In this document: piece by piece, positions 59,967 through 64,000 of the stretch | Numbering within the stretch: position 1 is the first letter of the stretch | Layout: each line of letters begins with the position of its first letter | Source: an uncultured Spirochaetia bacterium | GTDB lineage: Bacteria > Spirochaetota > Spirochaetia > SZUA-6 > Bin103 | DNA length: 64,000 bases | NCBI GenBank assembly: GCA_958296075.1 | Contig: CATQHW010000001.1 | Location: 496,001-560,000, forward strand | Direction of reading: 5' to 3' | The notes under the pieces: model-generated | What the model saw: only the letters and a program-made list of their open reading frames with translations | What the model was told of the DNA's origin: nothing | The model's database searches: none | Program-made: the position numbers and the translations under genes

Positions 59967-62424
59967 CGGCGGATGGGCGGGCGCAGGAGATCGTCGGCGC
60001 GCCGGCGGTTTTCGGGCGCTGTTCGAGGACGGCGTTGCGCGCGGCGCAGTCGTCGTGGGTGCGGGTGCCGACCGCTTTCACCGATTCGTTGCCGCGGAGC
60101 TGCAGACGCACTTGGCGCGTCTGTCCGGTGGGCGACTGCCGATCATCACCGACGCCGAGTTGACGCACGCCCCGGAGCATCGCCCGGCGAGCCTGATCCT
60201 GGTAGGCGGACCCGATGCCAACGACGCGGTTCGGCGGCTGGCCGATCAGGGCGCGGTCGGGTTCACGGCGCTCACCGCCGACGGCGGCTATCTGTTGAAG
60301 ACGATCGCGCTCGACGGCTGCGCTGCGATCGTCGCCGGGGGCAACGATGCGGCCGGGACCATGTACGCCGCATACGAACTGCTGGAGCGCCTGGGCATGG
60401 TGTTCCAGCTTTCCAACGACATCGTGCCGGAGCGCAAGCCTACCCTGGACCTCCCCGAGCTGGACGTGGCGGTGAATCCGGCGCGGAAGTGGCGCGGCGT
60501 GCACGTCTGGCACGGGTATTCCTGGTACATGGGCCTGCAGGAATACCGGCACCTGATCGATCAACTCGCCAAGCTGAAGATGAACGTCCTGCAGTTCGCA
60601 TGGGGCATGGGCGCAGCCTGGATACGGCTCTCCTATCGCGGCGTGGTCGGCGAGCTCACCACCACTCCCGAGTCGGGACACTTGGCGATCGGCGCGGGAT
60701 CGCGCTCCTGGGGCCGCAGCGTACACACCACCACCGGCACGCGCGCAGACCTGCGGATCGGCGCCGACTGCTACGACCACGATCGGCTGTGCGCACCCGA
60801 GTTCCTGGACGTAGACTCGGAGGAGGACGCCTACGGCGTCGCCATCCCGTTCCTGCGCGAGATCATCCGCTACGCCCATCAGCGACAGGTGCAGGTGCGG
60901 CTGGTCATGGGCGAACTGCCGTTCGTCCCTCCGAACCTGGCCCCGCAGAGCGCCAAGGTGGATCATGGCGTAGCGCCGAGCGAGAGCTACAGCTTCCAGC
61001 GCTACTGCGGCGTAGCGGTGGCGCCGGGCGATCCGGCAGCGCTCGACATCTGGGAGATCGCGATGTGCGCGATGATCGAGACCTATCCGGAGGCCGATGC
61101 CTACGGCTTCTGGGCGCCGGAGCACAGTCCGGACTTCGACGATCCTCGCACGCAGGCGCTGCTCGGTGAGTCGGCGGCGATTCTGGAACGCATTCCCCCG
61201 CTGGAGCGGATTCACGCCGCAGGCAACCTGATCCCAAGGACGCCCAGGGATCTGGAGTGCGACGCGCTGCAGATGTACTTGGCGACCGAGCTGATCCGGC
61301 GGGTGAAGCGGCGCCATCCACAGGCGCGCATCGGTGTCGGGCTGCTCTTTCGCGGCTACCTGATGCGGGCGCTCGACGCCGCGCTGCCGGCTGATGCATG
61401 GATCGCCAACATGGAGAACTGCGGCAACAGCGGCCCGCTCATGGAGTGGTACGACGGCATGCCGGGCCGCGAGCTGGTAGTAGTGCCGCGCATCGTCGAC
61501 GACGGATGCGAGCTGCACATGCAGATGCACGCATCCATGTTCGACCGCGATCAGATCTGCACGGGCGCCGAACGATACGGGGTCACCGGGATCATCGGCC
61601 AGCTCGGCAAGGAGCGCGGCCAGGAGTGCACCACCCGATTTCTGGCCGACGGCTGCTGGAACGCCGGCCTGGACTGCGAATCGTTCTACACGGGCTACCT
61701 GGAACGGTTGTACGGCCGAGCCGCCGCCGGCCGGCTCGTCGAGGCATATCTGATGCTGGAGGAAAACGAACACGCGCTGGTCTGGTGGGGACGCAGCGAG
61801 ATCTTCGTGTCGTTCCACGAGTTTTCTCCGTGCCGGTTGCGGACCGACGTCGACTACGCGCGGGAGCCTCTGGAGGTCGACAGGACGGAGCTGGAACGCG
61901 ACATCGCCGCGTCCTGGGACCGGTACGGGAGGTTCTGGCTCTGGCGGCGCAAGGCGGTGGGCGCCCAGCACGCGGAGGACCGGGCGCTGCGGCCGGACGC
62001 GCTCTGGCAACGCCGCGCCCGGCAGTACCGCGCGGTCGTCGGCGTGCTGCGATCCGCCCGCCCACAGGCGCTGCCCGGAGCCCGCAATGAACTGGATTAC
62101 GTGATCTTCAAGACCGAGAACTTCGCCGCCTACTTCGACGTGCTGCAGGCATGCGAGGAGGCGCGGATCGAGCTGGACCGCGCCTACCTGGCCCGGTTGG
62201 ATGGGGACGCGGCCGGGGCCGGCGGCCGGTTGGAGCGCTGCCGGGCGGCGCTGGAGCGGGCGGATCGCTACGCGCGCGCAACGGCGGGACCGATGCTGGC
62301 CTACGCCGATGAGAAAGCGGAGCGCCACCTGCTGTTCCGGTTCAACCAGAACGTCATCGGCTCGATCGAATCCGCACGGGAGTTCGTGGATCGGGTGATC
62401 GCCGTTCACCAACTTCAGGGCTGA
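59956..62424 (+). CDS. Alpha-glucuronidase-like (GH67-related) glycosidase, second copy (822 aa)
   Basis: Same architecture as the protein at 48415-50805 and plainly its paralogue: FHRFVAAELQTHLARLSGGR, GTMYAAYELLERLGMVFQLS, LIDQLAKLKMNVLQFAWGMG, PSESYSFQRYCGVAV and HLLFRFNQNVIGSIESA occur at matching places. The start is set at GTG 59956, inside the end of the GH88-like gene; the first ~25 residues are poorly conserved, so a later start is possible. No signal peptide. Together with the GH88 enzyme it points to a uronic-acid-rich substrate. Confidence 0.75.
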   Translation: MASDGGWAGAGDRRRAGGFRALFEDGVARGAVVVGAGADRFHRFVAAELQTHLARLSGGRLPIITDAELTHAPEHRPASLILVGGPDANDAVRRLADQGAVGFTALTADGGYLLKTIALDGCAAIVAGGNDAAGTMYAAYELLERLGMVFQLSNDIVPERKPTLDLPELDVAVNPARKWRGVHVWHGYSWYMGLQEYRHLIDQLAKLKMNVLQFAWGMGAAWIRLSYRGVVGELTTTPESGHLAIGAGSRSWGRSVHTTTGTRADLRIGADCYDHDRLCAPEFLDVDSEEDAYGVAIPFLREIIRYAHQRQVQVRLVMGELPFVPPNLAPQSAKVDHGVAPSESYSFQRYCGVAVAPGDPAALDIWEIAMCAMIETYPEADAYGFWAPEHSPDFDDPRTQALLGESAAILERIPPLERIHAAGNLIPRTPRDLECDALQMYLATELIRRVKRRHPQARIGVGLLFRGYLMRALDAALPADAWIANMENCGNSGPLMEWYDGMPGRELVVVPRIVDDGCELHMQMHASMFDRDQICTGAERYGVTGIIGQLGKERGQECTTRFLADGCWNAGLDCESFYTGYLERLYGRAAAGRLVEAYLMLEENEHALVWWGRSEIFVSFHEFSPCRLRTDVDYAREPLEVDRTELERDIAASWDRYGRFWLWRRKAVGAQHAEDRALRPDALWQRRARQYRAVVGVLRSARPQALPGARNELDYVIFKTENFAAYFDVLQACEEARIELDRAYLARLDGDAAGAGGRLERCRAALERADRYARATAGPMLAYADEKAERHLLFRFNQNVIGSIESAREFVDRVIAVHQLQG

Positions 62425-62427
62425 TCG

Positions 62428-62844
62428 TCAGCCGTCGAGCCTCACCCCGACCCACTCGACGCGGTTGGCGGTGATGTCGACCACGTTGCCGTCGGGATCG
62501 AGCACCTTGAAGGAGACGGGCGGCGGCTGGGTGGGGTCGATCGGGTTGCGCTCCTTGACGCTCTCTTTCGAGAACGACACCCCCAGCTCGTGCAGTCTCC
62601 GCCACACGGCGTCCAGGTCATCGACGACGACCCCGAAGTGGATGAACTCGTCGCCCTCCTCGTACTGGCGGCGGTCGGTCGGCGGCTGATCGATCAGGGT
62701 GACGTTGAGCACGCCGTCGGTGAGGTCCAACGCGCGCCCACTGCCACGGTAGCCCAGGAACTCCCAGCCGAACACGGTCTGGTAGAAGGTCCGCGAGCGG
62801 TCGAGGTCGCGGCAGCGCAGTGCAAGGTGCCGGAGTTGTGCCAT
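62428..62844 (-). CDS. VOC-superfamily (glyoxalase/bleomycin-resistance-like) protein (138 aa)
   Basis: A small paired beta-alpha-beta-beta-beta protein. The opening AQLRHLALRCRDLDRSRTFY with a metal-type His, the middle EFIHFGVVVDDLDAVWRRL and the ending VLDPDGNVVDI are typical. Probably a metal-dependent lyase or dioxygenase-type enzyme of unknown substrate. ATG 62844 is preferred; a GTG nine bases upstream is also possible. It converges with the glucuronidase-like gene three bases away and is divergent from the PhyH gene. Confidence 0.85.
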   Translation of the reverse strand: MAQLRHLALRCRDLDRSRTFYQTVFGWEFLGYRGSGRALDLTDGVLNVTLIDQPPTDRRQYEEGDEFIHFGVVVDDLDAVWRRLHELGVSFSKESVKERNPIDPTQPPPVSFKVLDPDGNVVDITANRVEWVGVRLDG

Positions 62845-62909
62845 GCCGTTCACGGTACTTCCGGCCCGCATCCGCCGCAAGCGGCCCGCTTGCATGATAG
62901 ATTCCCGTC

Positions 62910-63773
62910 ATGGCCACGGACACGATCATCAGCCTGAAGAACGATCCCGCGATGCGGCGGCACTTCGAGGAGCTGGACGAGCACGGCTACACCATCCTCG
63001 AAGACGTGCTCACCGGGCGCCAGATCGACGAAGCGATCCGGGAGATCGCGGTCACCTATCGGGAAGAACGCGCCGCTGAGCACGAGCCCGGCACGCTGCG
63101 CACCCACAACCTGTCGGCGCGCGCCGAGGTGTTCCGCGAGATGCTGCAGATACCGCCGGTGATGGCCTGTCTGGCCTATCTCCTGGGCGACGACTACATC
63201 CTGTGCGACTCGGGGGCGCGGTCGCCCCTGCCGGGGATGAAGGCGCAGGGTCTGCACCGCGACGGGGACGACTTCATGCCGAACCCGCCCTACAAGGTGC
63301 ACGCGGTGGTGCCCACGTTCGCGCAGTCCCTGTTCGCGCTCTCGGAGTTCACGGCAGAGAGCGGCGCCACCCGCTTCGTGCCGGGATCGCACAACAAGGA
63401 CCTCGACTCGACGAAGATCCCGCCCGATGACGAGCGCCGGTTCATCTGCAAGCCGGGCGCCTGCCTGGTCTACGACGGACGGCTGCTGCACGCCGGCGCG
63501 CCCAACACCACCGGCGAAATTCGCTACGCCGTGCTGAACTTCCACTGCCGCGCGCGGATGAAGCCGTTCTGCGACCACACCCGCTCGATCCCGCGCGACA
63601 TCGTCGAAGCGGCCTCGCCCACCCTGCGCCGGCTGTGGGGCTTCGAGTGTCAGTCCGCTTGGGAGGAGTCGCCGCGCAACTACCGGATCATCGAGGTGAC
63701 CGGCGCCAAGCCGCGCTTCGAGTACCGGGGCTTGGCCGCGATCAACGAACAGGAAGACCCAGAAAAGGCATGA
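62910..63773 (+). CDS. Phytanoyl-CoA dioxygenase (PhyH)-family protein (287 aa)
   Basis: A 2-oxoglutarate/Fe(II) oxygenase. The metal ligands are His116 and Asp118 (GLHRDGDD) and His194 (RLLHAGAPN), with Arg205 (GEIRYAVLNFHCR) for the co-substrate. The fold runs over the full length and the start is complete. PhyH proteins in bacteria hydroxylate many small molecules, so no substrate is given. It is the second such oxygenase family in the window besides the butyrobetaine hydroxylase-like enzyme. Confidence 0.87.
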   Translation: MATDTIISLKNDPAMRRHFEELDEHGYTILEDVLTGRQIDEAIREIAVTYREERAAEHEPGTLRTHNLSARAEVFREMLQIPPVMACLAYLLGDDYILCDSGARSPLPGMKAQGLHRDGDDFMPNPPYKVHAVVPTFAQSLFALSEFTAESGATRFVPGSHNKDLDSTKIPPDDERRFICKPGACLVYDGRLLHAGAPNTTGEIRYAVLNFHCRARMKPFCDHTRSIPRDIVEAASPTLRRLWGFECQSAWEESPRNYRIIEVTGAKPRFEYRGLAAINEQEDPEKA

Positions 63774-63813
63774 GCCCCACGAAGACGCCGGCGACGCAGC
63801 CCACCTGGAGACC

Positions 63814-64000
63814 GTGACCGCAAGCCTCCCCGAGTTCGCGCAGATCGTAGACGGTGACCTGCGCGACAAGGCGGCGCGCGCCTGGCCTACCTCCCTGGCG
63901 CGCAGCTCGTTCAAGGCTATCGACGCGATCCCCGGCTCCGGCGTGCCCGATTCGCCGCGCATGAAGCGCGGCACCCAGCTCGACCATATCCGCGGGGTGG
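63814..64000 (+). CDS. Unknown protein, 5' part only (possible HD-domain protein)
   Basis: From GTG 63814, with GGAG three bases upstream, 62 codons stay open to the window edge: TASLPEFAQIVDGDLRDKAA, RAWPTSLARSSFKAIDAIP, RMKRGTQLDHIRGV. The last segment resembles the first helix of HD-type phosphohydrolases with its histidine, but the diagnostic HD pair is not in view. An ATG at 63770 that overlaps the PhyH stop leads to only 15 codons and was not used. Confidence 0.45.
   Translation, partial: MTASLPEFAQIVDGDLRDKAARAWPTSLARSSFKAIDAIPGSGVPDSPRMKRGTQLDHIRGV

Noticed and set aside
63770..63817. Short plus-strand gene starting with the ATG that overlaps the PhyH stop.
   Set aside because: It ends after 15 codons. 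The frame from GTG 63814 has better length and composition.
1..64000. CRISPR arrays, tRNA or rRNA genes, insertion-sequence transposases, integrases.
   Set aside because: Reading for regular direct repeats, cloverleaf-like sequences and transposase motifs gave none, although a systematic search was not possible.

Overview
The window is GC-rich bacterial DNA, densely coded, with many 1- to 8-base gene overlaps (ATGA/GTGA). Several substrate-binding proteins have signal peptides ending in short stretches such as VFGSGEEE, LFATGEVEG or LASPTQE, and three import systems resemble LplA/LplB/LplC or MalEFG. That style is common in free-living or host-associated Spirochaetota. The phylum is an inference; no rRNA, tRNA or marker gene is present to settle it. 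At least seven decayed gene remnants lie between intact operons, so the genome looks rearranged and partly eroded.

Layout. 1-2420 (minus): nfeD followed by two flotillin-like genes, the last running off the edge. 2571-6244 (plus): a compact gamma-butyrobetaine/carnitine catabolic cassette (hydroxylase, beta-keto acid cleavage enzyme, carnitine dehydrogenase-thioesterase fusion), followed by a collapsed MFS transporter gene. 6.8-14.7 kb: an accessory island with an AAA-type ATPase behind repeated palindromic elements, a beta-propeller glycosidase-like gene, a 1205-residue XRE-HTH / nuclease-like / STAND-type NTPase / long helical protein with its own divergent promoter and operator, a small unknown protein, an unknown lipoprotein and the stump of a type IIG restriction-modification enzyme. 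14.8-15.9 kb: a CobW-type metallochaperone GTPase.

15.9-25.7 kb (minus): a sialidase-like gene, then an operon of LplB/LplC permeases, binding protein, a TIM-barrel hydrolase-like protein and a large Asp-box propeller protein. 26.1-29.5 kb (minus): sulfate assimilation (cysH, cysD, cysN), the last with a degenerate APS-kinase-like tail. 29.5-30.7 kb: three gene remnants side by side. 30.9-43.4 kb (plus): a complete family-5 (Opp/Dpp-type) ABC importer co-transcribed with sialidase-like, TIM-barrel and propeller hydrolases, an amidohydrolase and a Gfo/Idh/MocA oxidoreductase, which suggests oligosaccharide rather than peptide uptake. 43.4-47.7 kb (minus): a CUT1 sugar importer ending in a NamZ-like exo-N-acetylmuramidase. 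48.4-62.4 kb: a second Lpl-type system broken into two parts by an inserted Uma2/coiled-coil gene pair, with two paralogous alpha-glucuronidase-like enzymes, a GH88-like unsaturated uronyl hydrolase and a double-propeller protein. 62.4-64 kb: a VOC protein, a PhyH-family dioxygenase and the start of another gene.

Taken together the window encodes uptake and dismantling of uronic-acid- and amino-sugar-containing glycans plus trimethylammonium compounds, with a defence-like insert. The strongest candidate for an undescribed system is the self-regulated XRE-nuclease-STAND protein at 9504-13121. A second recurrent signal is a strong GC-rich stem-loop 12-21 bases after the stop codon of each intact substrate-binding-protein gene.
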